Source of the DNA: JBEKIK01 sp050013075
Lineage (GTDB): Bacteria; Planctomycetota; Planctomycetia; Pirellulales; Thermoguttaceae
Reading direction: 5' to 3'
NCBI GenBank assembly: GCA_050013075.1
Contig: JBEKFZ010000003.1
Span: 1-64,000, forward strand
DNA: 64,000 bases
The position numbers and the translations under genes are program-made. The notes below the pieces were generated by a model. That model was not told where the DNA came from. It did no database searches and was given only the letters and a program-made list of their open reading frames with translations. Numbering within the stretch: position 1 is the first letter of the stretch; each line of letters starts with the position of its first letter. Of the stretch, positions 16,964-25,339 are shown one piece after another.

Positions 16964-17905
16964 CTATTTTCGCCGTCGGCAAATAACAATCAGCAGTCCT
17001 ATGACTGTCATGCTAAAAAAGCCTGCTAATGTCGAGGGTTCCGGAACGTATACGGTATACACACTACCGCTAATCGCATAAACATAGTGATCCGATTGGA
17101 GCATGGTAGCGTAAGTGACGTATCCGTATCCGTCGCCGGATCCTAAGCCGTTCGGTCCCCAACTAGCGCCCCAGCTATTTTTAATGTGGAAATATCCGCC
17201 CCCAGCACCAGCGATACTAGAATCATCGGTGTAGCCGGTGATTAAGACTGTATGGTTTATACTGCCGGTAGGATCATCTTCGGAAAGCCCCGACATTTCG
17301 GTAGTACTGATGGTTGTGCTGGAACTGCTTGTGTCGGTCGGCCAGTACCAATCGGTATTTGCATAAATAGCGATCACAAGTGGGCCGTACGAGGTCAGTG
17401 CGGTCTTGATGCTGGCCGCGGTGGTGTGCGAGATATAATTATAATTGGTAATCTTATAAAGCGTATACGGTTGTGTCAAAGGCCAATTAGGTGATGTATT
17501 CAAGGCGGTATAAGGCATCTGGGCCTCGGTTACGATGCCCGTGGTGTATACGTAGCCGATGGCTGAAGAGGCATATCCTCCAGTAATATCTCCAAAACCA
17601 TTTTGAACCCCTGCGCAGACCAGGTTTTGTTCGGACAGGTCGATGGTAGGATTGATAATTTTATTGTTTATGGCGTATCTCGACTCTACCGCCGCGACAA
17701 CGCCAAATGCCCAGCACGTTCCGGCATGACCCTGGTCCCTTACCGCCGTCACGTAATTTCCCGCCGGCAAAGTTGAGTTTCCCGCATAGGTGCGCCAGTC
17801 AAACTCGGCGCCGACGCATATCGTGGATAAGGCCGCGAAGGCGAAAAACAACAAGCTCAAGATTCCGGGTACTAACGAACGTCTATTATGTTGCATAAAA
17901 ATCAT
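16964..17905 (-). CDS. Papain-like (C1A) cysteine protease with PEP-CTERM anchor
   Basis: This 313-residue protein has a signal peptide (about 1-33), then a mature-type papain domain without an evident propeptide. The oxyanion Gln58 and nucleophile Cys64 lie in VRDQGHAGTCWAFG, His218 in SINHTVLITGY, and Asn243 with Trp245 in IKNSWGASWG, so all catalytic residues are present. LSEQNLVCAG and GYGYVTY are also canonical. The tail VPEPSTLAGF, a hydrophobic helix and CRRRK make a PEP-CTERM signal. It is therefore probably an active protease delivered to the envelope and handled by the exosortase at 37421-38404. The lack of a propeptide, which normally inhibits and folds papains, is notable. The gene stands alone. 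Confidence 0.9.
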   Translation of the reverse strand: MIFMQHNRRSLVPGILSLLFFAFAALSTICVGAEFDWRTYAGNSTLPAGNYVTAVRDQGHAGTCWAFGVVAAVESRYAINNKIINPTIDLSEQNLVCAGVQNGFGDITGGYASSAIGYVYTTGIVTEAQMPYTALNTSPNWPLTQPYTLYKITNYNYISHTTAASIKTALTSYGPLVIAIYANTDWYWPTDTSSSSTTISTTEMSGLSEDDPTGSINHTVLITGYTDDSSIAGAGGGYFHIKNSWGASWGPNGLGSGDGYGYVTYATMLQSDHYVYAISGSVYTVYVPEPSTLAGFFSMTVIGLLIVICRRRK

Positions 17906-18318
17906 GTTGCGTACTTCTTTTTAAGAGACGTTTACCAATTGTTGCCGTGGTCACACCGTTGTGAAAACTTGCGCACAGACAGAAGATCTTCGTCCGGGAA
18001 ATCTTTGGAAAACAGACTCTCCGCGTGAGAGCCTAATTCAGAACGTGCTGAAACGAGATATACCGACTAAAAAAAGCTTTTTATGGTCGGTTATACTTGT
18101 TTAAACACAAACGCTGCCTCCGGGCTTAAATACGCCCATAAGTAAATGGATATATATACTATTTAACTGGTAATTTCCCTTTTTGTCAAACGAAAAATCT
18201 TATCGACAAAAGCCACTAAATATAGGGGGTGCAAATATATGAGCAGAATACGATAACAAGATTGATTAAGAATGGATGCCGCTTGCGGATTCGCAAGTAG
18301 GAGCCCTTTGTGGGAAAT
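17906..18318. other. Gene-free stretch with one dispersed repeat
   Basis: There is no supportable gene. It is A/T-rich around 18100-18240. A degenerate copy of the CGCTTGCGG palindrome (GCCGCTTGCGGATTCGC) lies at 18278-18296, again just past the 3' end of a leftward gene (holA). Confidence 0.5.
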
Positions 18319-19374
18319 TTATCTACTAATGCCCAGTGCCTCCTGCGGAGCGGCCAGCCGGAGCACAAGGCGTTCGAGGATCAGGCGCGGGGGCATGGCG
18401 CTGTCGCCTTTCAGGTCGAGATCGGCTTCAAGCAACCATTGATAAAGCCGTGCCCCGCGATTCCGACCTAACCGGCGGAGTTGCCGTTCGGCTTTTTGCA
18501 GCACGAAGGGTTTGACGCCGGCATGCTCCAAGGCTTGTGAGATCGCGATCCGGCGGCCGGCGGCTTCGGATTGCAGGACTAATCGCGTGGCGGCGGCGAA
18601 ACGCCGCAGCGAAGCGGAAATTTGCCCCAAAATCCCCACGGGTTCGCCGGAGGCCAGCAGCCGGTCGAGTTGGCGCATGGCCTCGGGCAATTTGCCGTCC
18701 AAGGCGGCATCGAGCATTTCCCAGGCGGTTTTTGCCCGCCACCCGCCTACGTGCCGGGCTACGAGTTCGGGCGTAATTCGCTTCCCTTCGCCCAGGGTAA
18801 CGGCCAGTTTGGCGAGTTCCTGATCCAGTAGTCCCAATTCGGAGCCCGCTAGTTCAACAAGTGCGTCGGCCGCTGCCGCCGAGAGCAGCAGATTGTGGCG
18901 CTGCTTGGCCCAGTCCACTAGCCATTTAGTCAGACGGGCCTCGGCCGGAGTGCCGCATTCGATGGCCAACCCTTCGACGATGATCAATTTGTACAGCCGG
19001 GTATTGGCCGGAAAAGAGTCCAGGTCCAAAACCAGCACGCCCGTGCGACTGGGCCGTAAAACATAGTCTTCCAGTTGCTGGCGATAGCGGGAGACGAAGT
19101 TGTCGGCCTCTTCAACCACCACCAGACGCTTTACTCCGCCGAACATGGCCACCGTGGCCAGTTCGTCGAGCACGTCGCTGAGCTCGGCATTGTCGCCATT
19201 GAAGGCGGTGAAAGAAAAATTTCCTTCTTCACGGCCGAGGACCGCTTCGCGCAGCTTTAATAGCGCTTGCCGGCGTAAAAACGACTCATCGCCGTAGATC
19301 GCCGAGACCGGCCGAGGCGGATGTTTTTCCGCCTGGAAAAGATAATCCAAGGCATGAAGAGTTTTGGAAGTCAT
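18319..19374 (-). CDS. holA: DNA polymerase III delta subunit
   Basis: The 351-residue protein matches the delta clamp-loader subunit, which opens the beta clamp for loading on primed DNA. Family features include the N-terminal AIYGDESFLRRQALLKLREA (about residues 25-44), the AAA+-like domain with LVVVEEADNFVSRYRQQLEDYV (about 83-104), the middle block SELGLLDQELAKLAVTLGEGKRITPELV, and the C-terminal collar helices. It lacks a Walker A ATP site, as expected for delta. It is a housekeeping gene inside an envelope region; the next gene upstream, gmd, is 73 bases away on the same strand. Confidence 0.9.
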   Translation of the reverse strand: MTSKTLHALDYLFQAEKHPPRPVSAIYGDESFLRRQALLKLREAVLGREEGNFSFTAFNGDNAELSDVLDELATVAMFGGVKRLVVVEEADNFVSRYRQQLEDYVLRPSRTGVLVLDLDSFPANTRLYKLIIVEGLAIECGTPAEARLTKWLVDWAKQRHNLLLSAAAADALVELAGSELGLLDQELAKLAVTLGEGKRITPELVARHVGGWRAKTAWEMLDAALDGKLPEAMRQLDRLLASGEPVGILGQISASLRRFAAATRLVLQSEAAGRRIAISQALEHAGVKPFVLQKAERQLRRLGRNRGARLYQWLLEADLDLKGDSAMPPRLILERLVLRLAAPQEALGISR

Positions 19375-19447
19375 GGCGATAATCCGCTACGTGCGTGATC
19401 GCCATTTTACCAGTATTTTTTCCGATGAAAAGGGTTTTTTCCAAGAA

Positions 19448-20422
19448 TCAGCCGCTTAATTCTTGCTGCACGGCCTTCAGATCGGCATCGACCATCATTC
19501 GCGCCAGCTCGGGCAGTGAAACGGTGGGTTCCCATTTTAAAATCCGCCGGGCCTTGCCGGCATCGCCGCAGAGGGTATTTACATCGGCCGGCCGTAGATA
19601 TTTTGGATCGACGCGGACGTATTTTTGCCAATCGAGCCCCACGTGCGAAAAGGCCAGTTCCAAGAAATCGCGCACCGAGTGTTTTTTACCGGTGGCGATC
19701 ACGTAATCGTCGGGGGCGTCCTGTTGGAGCATAAGCCAACATGCACGGACGTAATCTCCGGCAAAGCCCCAGTCGCGCAGGGCGTCGATATTGCCCATTA
19801 ATAATTCCTTTTGCAAGCCGAGTTTGATCCGCGCAACGCCGTTGCTGATTTTGCGGGTGACGAACTCCCTTCCGCGCAAAGGCGATTCGTGATTGAAGAG
19901 TATGCCCGAGCAGGCGAAAATGTTGTAACTCTCCCGATAGTTCACCGTAATCCAGTGGCCATAGACCTTGGCCACGCCATAAGGGCTGCGGGGCCAAAAC
20001 GGCGTATGCTCGTTTTGGGGCTCCTCGTGGACCTTGCCGAACATTTCACTGCTGCTGGCCTGATAAAAGCGGATCGTCGGATCGACCAAACGGATGGCCT
20101 CCAACATGCGAGCCACGCCCAAGGCGGTGAACTCGCCGGTCAAAATCGGCTGCTGAAAGCTGGTGGGCACGAAACTTTGCGCCGCGAAATTGTACACTTC
20201 ATGCGGCCGTGTTTCCTGGATTAAATTGATAATCGACAATTGATCCAGAAGATCGGCTTGATGCAGGGTTATTCTGTCTTGAATATGGGCGATCCGCTCG
20301 AAATTGATCGTGCTCGAACGGCGCACCATGCCGTGGACTTCGTAATCATTTTCTAGAAGGAAGTGGGCCAAATAAGAGCCGTCTTGCCCTGTAATTCCGG
20401 TAATAAGCACTCGGTGAGTCAT
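19448..20422 (-). CDS. gmd: GDP-mannose 4,6-dehydratase
   Basis: This 324-residue SDR enzyme converts GDP-mannose to GDP-4-keto-6-deoxy-mannose, the precursor of GDP-fucose, rhamnose, perosamine and related sugars. Visible features are VLITGITGQDGSYLAHFLL (about 5-23), VRRSSTINFERI (about 34-45), the YxxxK catalytic pair in SPYGVAKVYGHW (about 145-156), and the C-terminal block ADVNTLCGDAGKARRILKW. Length is slightly shorter than the usual 340-370. No GDP-sugar reductase or aminotransferase lies beside it. Broken pieces of a second gmd occur at 52070 and 53537-53692. The upstream region has a heptamer repeat and a MITE-like element. Confidence 0.95.
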   Translation of the reverse strand: MTHRVLITGITGQDGSYLAHFLLENDYEVHGMVRRSSTINFERIAHIQDRITLHQADLLDQLSIINLIQETRPHEVYNFAAQSFVPTSFQQPILTGEFTALGVARMLEAIRLVDPTIRFYQASSSEMFGKVHEEPQNEHTPFWPRSPYGVAKVYGHWITVNYRESYNIFACSGILFNHESPLRGREFVTRKISNGVARIKLGLQKELLMGNIDALRDWGFAGDYVRACWLMLQQDAPDDYVIATGKKHSVRDFLELAFSHVGLDWQKYVRVDPKYLRPADVNTLCGDAGKARRILKWEPTVSLPELARMMVDADLKAVQQELSG

Positions 20423-20426
20423 GGGA

Positions 20427-20450
20427 AGTTAGTGGTTAGTGGTTAGTGAA
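20427..20450. repeat. Heptanucleotide tandem repeat (AGTGGTT)
   Basis: A tract of AGTGGTT units (20431-20437, 20438-20444, with partial units on both sides) begins 5 bases upstream of the gmd start. Confidence 0.6.
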
Positions 20451-20482
20451 GAGAGAAAACAATCATCCTTCATCTCGGATAC

Positions 20483-20623
20483 TTAGAAGCTATCCCAAAA
20501 GTCATCCTGAGCGTAGCGAAGGATCTCCGTATTTGGCAATATATTACCCATTTTAGCTATATGTCCCTTATAGATTCTTCGCTTCGCTCAGAATGACATT
20601 ATTGTTTTGGGATAGGCTCTTAA
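20483..20623. mobile_element. MITE-like element, copy 1
   Basis: About 141 bp bounded by terminal inverted repeats (AAGCTATCCCAAAA on the left, TTTTGGGATAGGCTCT on the right, flanked by TTAG / TTAA). It has inner inverted sequences TCATCCTGAGCGTAGCGAAG and CTTCGCTTCGCTCAGAATGA. No coding capacity. A second copy lies at 57593-57710 in the same orientation. It ends 4 bases from the stop codon of the sugar dehydrogenase gene. Confidence 0.75.
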
Positions 20624-20626
20624 TGT

Positions 20627-21949
20627 TTAGGCTTTGTGGATTTTGTCGCGGAACTGGGTGACGTTTTTGGTGGCGTTGCGGGTGTCGATTATCAATGGTG
20701 CGTTGCGGACGATTAAATCATAATCATAAGCGGAGTGATCGGTTGCAATCAACACGCAATCCAAACCGGCAAGAAACTCGGGTGTCAGGGGAATGCTGTT
20801 CATAGCGGGCAAACGGCGATAATGCCGCATCTTGGGCAAAACTGGAACATGCGGATCGTTATAGGAGATTATCGCCCCGCCGGCAAGGAGCAATTCCATC
20901 AACTCGAAGGAAGGGCTTTCCCGAGGATCGTCAACGTCTTTCTTGTATGCCACGCCCAATACGCAGATTTTACTGCCTCGCAGGGGCTTGCTTTTGTCGT
21001 TTAGGGCTTCCTGCAAACGGCTGACCACATAGCGGGGCATAAACGTGTTGATCTCGCCGGCCAATTCGATAAACCGCGTCGCCAGGCCGTGACGCCGCGC
21101 CAACCAGGTCAAATAAAATGGATCTATCGGTATGCAGTGTCCGCCCAAGCCCGGTCCGGGATAAAACGCCTGAAATCCGAAGGGTTTCGTTTTAGCGGCC
21201 TCGATTACTTCCCAAATGTCGATGCCCATGCGGTCGAAAAGCATCTTCATCTCATTTACCATTGCAATGTTCACCGAGCGATAAGTGTTTTCAATGATTT
21301 TGGCCGCTTCGGCGATTTCACAATTAGAGACCGATACAACCTTCACCACGGCATTGGCATACAAGAGCGCAGCCAGGCGGCCGCTTTCATGATCGATGCC
21401 GCCCACCAGCTTGGGAATCGATTCGGCCGAGTATTTCGGGTTGCCCGGATCTTCCCGTTCAGGGCTGAAAGCCAGGAAAAAATCCTCGCCCGCTTTCAAG
21501 CCGCCGGCCGACAAAATCGGCAACACTACTTCGCGGGTCGTGCCGGGATATGTGGTGCTCTCCAGCACGATCAACTGGCCGGGCCGAAGGACCTTGGCAA
21601 TTTGCCGGGCAGTGTTCTCGATGTATGAAAGATCAGGATCGCGGGTTTCGTTCAAGGGCGTAGGCACGCAAATTAGCAGGGCATCGGCTTCGGCAAGCCG
21701 CCGCATGTCGGCCGTCGGTTCAAAACAGCCGTCGTTTATATGTTTGGCAATCCACTGGGAAGAGATATGTTTGATGTAACTTTGACCGGCGCGTAACTTG
21801 TCGACCCTGGCCTGGTCGACATCGAAACCCATGGTCCTGAATCCGCCTGAAATGAATGCTCGAATAAGCGGCAATCCCACGTAACCTAAACCGATCACGC
21901 CTATCTTTGCGGAACGACTGCGAATAGCCTCTTCCAACTTATGATTCAT
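20627..21949 (-). CDS. UDP-sugar 6-dehydrogenase (WbpA/TviB type)
   Basis: This 440-residue protein is a two-step NAD-dependent nucleotide-sugar dehydrogenase, oxidising C6 of a UDP-hexose to the uronic acid. The Rossmann motif is GVIGLGYVGLPLIRAF (about 17-32), and the catalytic Cys lies in GPGLGGHCIPIDPFYLTW (about residue 271). The stretch FSPEREDPGNPKYSAESIPK favours the WbpA/TviB subgroup acting on UDP-GlcNAc or UDP-GalNAc over UDP-glucose dehydrogenase, so UDP-N-acetylhexosaminuronate is the likely product for a surface glycan. It is not placed in an operon with other sugar genes; gmd is 205 bases further along with a MITE-like element between. The ATG at 21949 has AAGGAAA upstream. Confidence 0.9.
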   Translation of the reverse strand: MNHKLEEAIRSRSAKIGVIGLGYVGLPLIRAFISGGFRTMGFDVDQARVDKLRAGQSYIKHISSQWIAKHINDGCFEPTADMRRLAEADALLICVPTPLNETRDPDLSYIENTARQIAKVLRPGQLIVLESTTYPGTTREVVLPILSAGGLKAGEDFFLAFSPEREDPGNPKYSAESIPKLVGGIDHESGRLAALLYANAVVKVVSVSNCEIAEAAKIIENTYRSVNIAMVNEMKMLFDRMGIDIWEVIEAAKTKPFGFQAFYPGPGLGGHCIPIDPFYLTWLARRHGLATRFIELAGEINTFMPRYVVSRLQEALNDKSKPLRGSKICVLGVAYKKDVDDPRESPSFELMELLLAGGAIISYNDPHVPVLPKMRHYRRLPAMNSIPLTPEFLAGLDCVLIATDHSAYDYDLIVRNAPLIIDTRNATKNVTQFRDKIHKA

Positions 21950-22163
21950 GAAATTTCCTTGCGCACTGAAATAGCTTTTTTTTCAAAAGTCTGACTAACT
22001 CCGATGGCTGATTAGAGGGGACCTGTTTTAATCAAATTACTCAAATATAGCACAATATTTAAATTTTTTGCCCAAACTTAATAAGGTTCCATTTTACCAA
22101 GCGGTAGGCTTGTAACAATAACTGAAGTAAATACCATACTAAGAATACAAAAGGAGTTATGTT

Positions 22164-22679
22164 ATGTCTTCGAAGAATTTCCCACCGCAGCGAAAAGAGC
22201 CCCTGGTTTTTGCAGAGGGGCCGATCCAGGGCGTCGTGTTTAAACCAGTCCAACTGCACACCGACCGGCGCGGCTGGTTGGCGGAAATTTATCGACAGGA
22301 TGAATTACCTTCCGAAATCCATCCGGTAATGGCTTATATCAGCGAGACCCTTCCCGGTGTAGCGCGAGGTCCTCATGAACATGCTGCCCAAACCGATTAC
22401 TTCGTGTTCCTTGGTCCGGGCGATTTTACCCTATATTTATGGGATATCCGAGCAGGATCGCCGACACGGGGGAATCGGATAAAAGTGATTGTCGGTCAGT
22501 CAAATAAACAAAGTGTGATTGTACCTCCAGGGGTAGTTCATGCCTACAAAAACATGGGAAGCGCCCCTGGTTGGGTAATCAACGAACCAAATAAGCTTTA
22601 TGCCGGTACGGCACGTCAGGAAACAATTGACGAGATAAGATACGAAAATATGTCAGACGCCCCATTCATCCTAGATTAA
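22164..22679 (+). CDS. RmlC-like dTDP-sugar 3,5-epimerase family protein
   Basis: The 171-residue protein has the RmlC cupin fold: GVVFKPVQLHTDRRGWLAEIYR (about 22-43 in segments), then GPHEHAAQTDYFVFLG (about 72-87) with the His expected to be the general base, and a late VIVPPGVVHAYKNMG. Classical RmlC epimerises dTDP-4-keto-6-deoxyglucose toward dTDP-rhamnose. Here the sequence differs enough from the standard RGLHYQ motif (RGPHEH instead) that another keto-sugar may be the substrate. It starts the rightward set with an AAAGGAG 8 bases before ATG 22164. The Wza-like gene follows after 138 bases. Confidence 0.8.
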   Translation: MSSKNFPPQRKEPLVFAEGPIQGVVFKPVQLHTDRRGWLAEIYRQDELPSEIHPVMAYISETLPGVARGPHEHAAQTDYFVFLGPGDFTLYLWDIRAGSPTRGNRIKVIVGQSNKQSVIVPPGVVHAYKNMGSAPGWVINEPNKLYAGTARQETIDEIRYENMSDAPFILD

Positions 22680-22817
22680 CATATAACGACTACAAACTTC
22701 TTTTATGTTCTTTTGATCCGGGTTCAGGCAAACAAGACAAAGTATTTTGGTTAAGTTTGCCGATTATTTCGACAATAGCGGATAGATAGAGTTGGCAGGT
22801 CTTCTCTTGTCATCGTT

Positions 22818-23987
22818 ATGTTGCCGGAAGTCCCTATTTTTACCAAAATATCTCATCCAATGGCAAGTGTAGCCGAGCCATTTATTCCTGACATGTCCAT
22901 GTTACGCCGATCATCAGTCGCGACATTTTCACGGTTAAATCACCGGCCCCTCGCGGTGCTATGGGCAATGGTTTGTATTTTGTTTGGGGCGATGGGTTGT
23001 AGGTCCTTCGATTTTTATGCCAAATCGTTGAAGTCGCCCGTGCCCGGGAACTTGGAACCGCCGCGTGAGTTGTCGATGGTTTCCCTGCCCGCTTACCAGG
23101 TGGAAGCGCCCGATGTTTTGCAGATTGAAGTTCTCAAACTAGTTCCACGTCCGCCTTATCGAATCGATACTTATGATCTACTGCTGATTCGAGCAACCGG
23201 AACGTTAATGGATGCTCCCATAAATAATTATTATCTTGTGGATGAAGAAGGTGTGGTGGATTTGGGACCTGCTTATGGTAAGGTCCGCATAGCCGGTTTG
23301 ACCATAGAGGAGGCCACCACGGTTACGAGGCAATATCTCGAACAAATTCTTCGTCAGCCCGAAGTATCGATTCATCTTGCACGAACCGGCGGAACGCAAC
23401 AAATAACCGGGACGTATTTAGTACAGCAGGATGGCATTATCAATTTGCGGCAATACGGCGTTGTGAACGTGTCGGGCAAAACGGTAAGCGAAGTAAAACA
23501 GGCTATTGAAAAGGACCTTGAGCAGTTTTTCGATTCGCCACAGGTTACAGTCGAAGTTGTCGGTTTTAACAGCGAGACGTACTTTGTGATTCGGGAAAAC
23601 TCCATCCAAGGCGAGGACGTGGTGCGTTTGCCGATTACCGGAAAAGAAACGGTCTTGGATGCCATCAGCGCCGTTGGCGGGTTGTCGAGCGTATCGAGCC
23701 AGCGAGTGTGGATTGCCCGGCCCGCGCCGGGCAGTTTCGGGTGCGAGCAGATATTGCCCGTCGACTATATAGCCATCACCCGGGACGCGGCCGCAGCCAC
23801 CAACTACCAGCTTTTGCCCGGCGATCGGGTGTTTATCGCCGAGGACGGACTGGTTGCCACCAGTTACTTTATCAACAAGCTTACCAACCCGGTTTATCAG
23901 CTTTTGAGCATTACTCAATTGGGTGTTGCTACGACTAGAAGCTTGCAGATGCTAGGCCGGTTCTACAACAGCCAAACCGGTCTTTAA
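22818..23987 (+). CDS. Polysaccharide export lipoprotein (Wza/OPX family)
   Basis: This 389-residue protein is an outer-membrane polysaccharide exporter. A hydrophobic segment ends in a lipobox (LFGAMGC, Cys61); the N-region of 60 residues is long, so ATG 22899 is a possible alternative start. After it comes the polysaccharide export domain (about 100-190: YDLLLIRATG, YYLVDEEGVVDLG, IAGLTIEEATTVTRQYL, then VSIHLART). A second repeat (about 195-255) and an SLBB-type segment (KETVLDAISAVGGLS, about 275-289) follow. It likely works with the Wzz/tyrosine kinase at 38582-40858, which is far away in the same orientation, an unusual separation. It converges with a DUF1559 gene. Confidence 0.9.
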   Translation: MLPEVPIFTKISHPMASVAEPFIPDMSMLRRSSVATFSRLNHRPLAVLWAMVCILFGAMGCRSFDFYAKSLKSPVPGNLEPPRELSMVSLPAYQVEAPDVLQIEVLKLVPRPPYRIDTYDLLLIRATGTLMDAPINNYYLVDEEGVVDLGPAYGKVRIAGLTIEEATTVTRQYLEQILRQPEVSIHLARTGGTQQITGTYLVQQDGIINLRQYGVVNVSGKTVSEVKQAIEKDLEQFFDSPQVTVEVVGFNSETYFVIRENSIQGEDVVRLPITGKETVLDAISAVGGLSSVSSQRVWIARPAPGSFGCEQILPVDYIAITRDAAAATNYQLLPGDRVFIAEDGLVATSYFINKLTNPVYQLLSITQLGVATTRSLQMLGRFYNSQTGL

Positions 23988-24030
23988 CGCCCGCAGATGC
24001 GATATCCGAAACCTGGTGTAGATTGCCAGT

Positions 24031-25044
24031 TTAATCATCGTTGAACAATTCGCCGGCGTCAATTGTGGCTTGTGCTTGATACACGGTTGAGTCGATATTC
24101 TCGCTAATATGTTTCATGCTGCCGTCGCACATGCCGAAAACGCCTATCATGGGATGTCGGCTACTAAAGCCATAAGTGTAGTAAAGATATGTCGAATCGG
24201 CGGGATTGGGCGGATAGGCGGCGGGATTCTTGTAGTTTAACGGGATTGCACAAGTGGCCGTAGTGCCGTCGAACCAATACCATGCATTGTAATTACATAA
24301 GTTGACAACGACTTCGCCGATGGCAAAAGTACGAGGACGTCCGTCGCGGATGTCGTTGTCGGCCGTGAGGATGGGCCTATCAGTCGAATTCTTTAGATTG
24401 TTGCGGCAGATAATCCCATTGCCGTGGTCAAGCCCATCGGAGTTGGTGGCATTTCTGCCCTTATTGTACGGCGATGGCGGCAATGTAGGGGTGCTCTCCA
24501 ATGCTCCCGTCGTCGAGTTGACGGAATACAGCCAATTTGAACCGGCGCATGCTTTGTAGTTGGTGCTCCCCACGGAAGTTGAGGGATACATGATACTACT
24601 AATGGTTAATCCCGTGAGGTTGCTATAATCCGAGGGACACATAAGGGTGGTTATTTTCTGTTGCGCCGCCTTCAAGTTGTTATATATCCCGCCGGTTGAG
24701 GTGTCTATATAATTCAATTTTTGATCGAGTTTGATGTGGTTATAAACAGGTAACTCTTCTAAATATGGTAGGATCAGTGTGATCCAACTATAGCCATCGA
24801 CATTTGGATAGGCATTATGGTCCGTGGTGCCCTGATTATGAGGCAGATACTGGAGGGCGCTTTCGTAATTCTGCATGCCCAGGCATAATTGCTTGATATT
24901 ATTTTCGCACTGGCTGCGGCGGCCCGCTTCCCGGGCCTGTTGAACCGCCGGCAATAACATGCCGATCAATATGCCGATAATCGCGATGACCACCAGCAAT
25001 TCCACGATTGTAAATGCCCGTCGTGATTTCCATAAACCAGACAT
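24031..25044 (-). CDS. DUF1559 prepilin-like protein
   Basis: The 337-residue protein begins MSGLWKSRRA and then FTIVELLVVIAIIGILIGML, a class III prepilin-type leader cleaved before Phe11, followed by PAVQQAREAGRRSQCENNIK as in most DUF1559 members. Near the end is the H-x9-DG motif (RHPMIGVFGMCDG). I chose ATG 25044 because GGAGG lies 9 bases before it; a frame to 25080 is open but adds an unlikely extension. The gene stands alone and converges with the exporter gene. The second member in the window is at 3100-4014; they are clearly separate family members, not recent duplicates. Confidence 0.9.
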   Translation of the reverse strand: MSGLWKSRRAFTIVELLVVIAIIGILIGMLLPAVQQAREAGRRSQCENNIKQLCLGMQNYESALQYLPHNQGTTDHNAYPNVDGYSWITLILPYLEELPVYNHIKLDQKLNYIDTSTGGIYNNLKAAQQKITTLMCPSDYSNLTGLTISSIMYPSTSVGSTNYKACAGSNWLYSVNSTTGALESTPTLPPSPYNKGRNATNSDGLDHGNGIICRNNLKNSTDRPILTADNDIRDGRPRTFAIGEVVVNLCNYNAWYWFDGTTATCAIPLNYKNPAAYPPNPADSTYLYYTYGFSSRHPMIGVFGMCDGSMKHISENIDSTVYQAQATIDAGELFNDD

Positions 25045-25339
25045 GGTTGGTTTCCTCCGGATCTGATACGACGCCCCCAAGCCGCGTACTCATGGGGGGT
25101 AAAATGCAAATTACCCGACGCCTCTAAATTCAGTATATCGGAATTTGCCGGATCTGGGAAGTTTTATGTGTACCCCAAAAGGCAAGTTTTGCGAATGCCA
25201 ACCGATCTCACCCCTCCTCCGCTGGGTAAATTGAGGACTTGCAAAAAAGGAGTCGATTCGGAAAGCGGCGGGCGGAGCGTAAAAAAGGACCCCAGCGGTG
25301 GACTAATCCATAACTAAGTAATTGAGACTGAAGACCGAA

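Noticed and set aside
25270..25300. Terminator hairpin after the 25340-27697 gene
   Set aside because: The GGACCCC / GGTGGAC arms do not pair well; the T-run on the minus strand alone is not enough.
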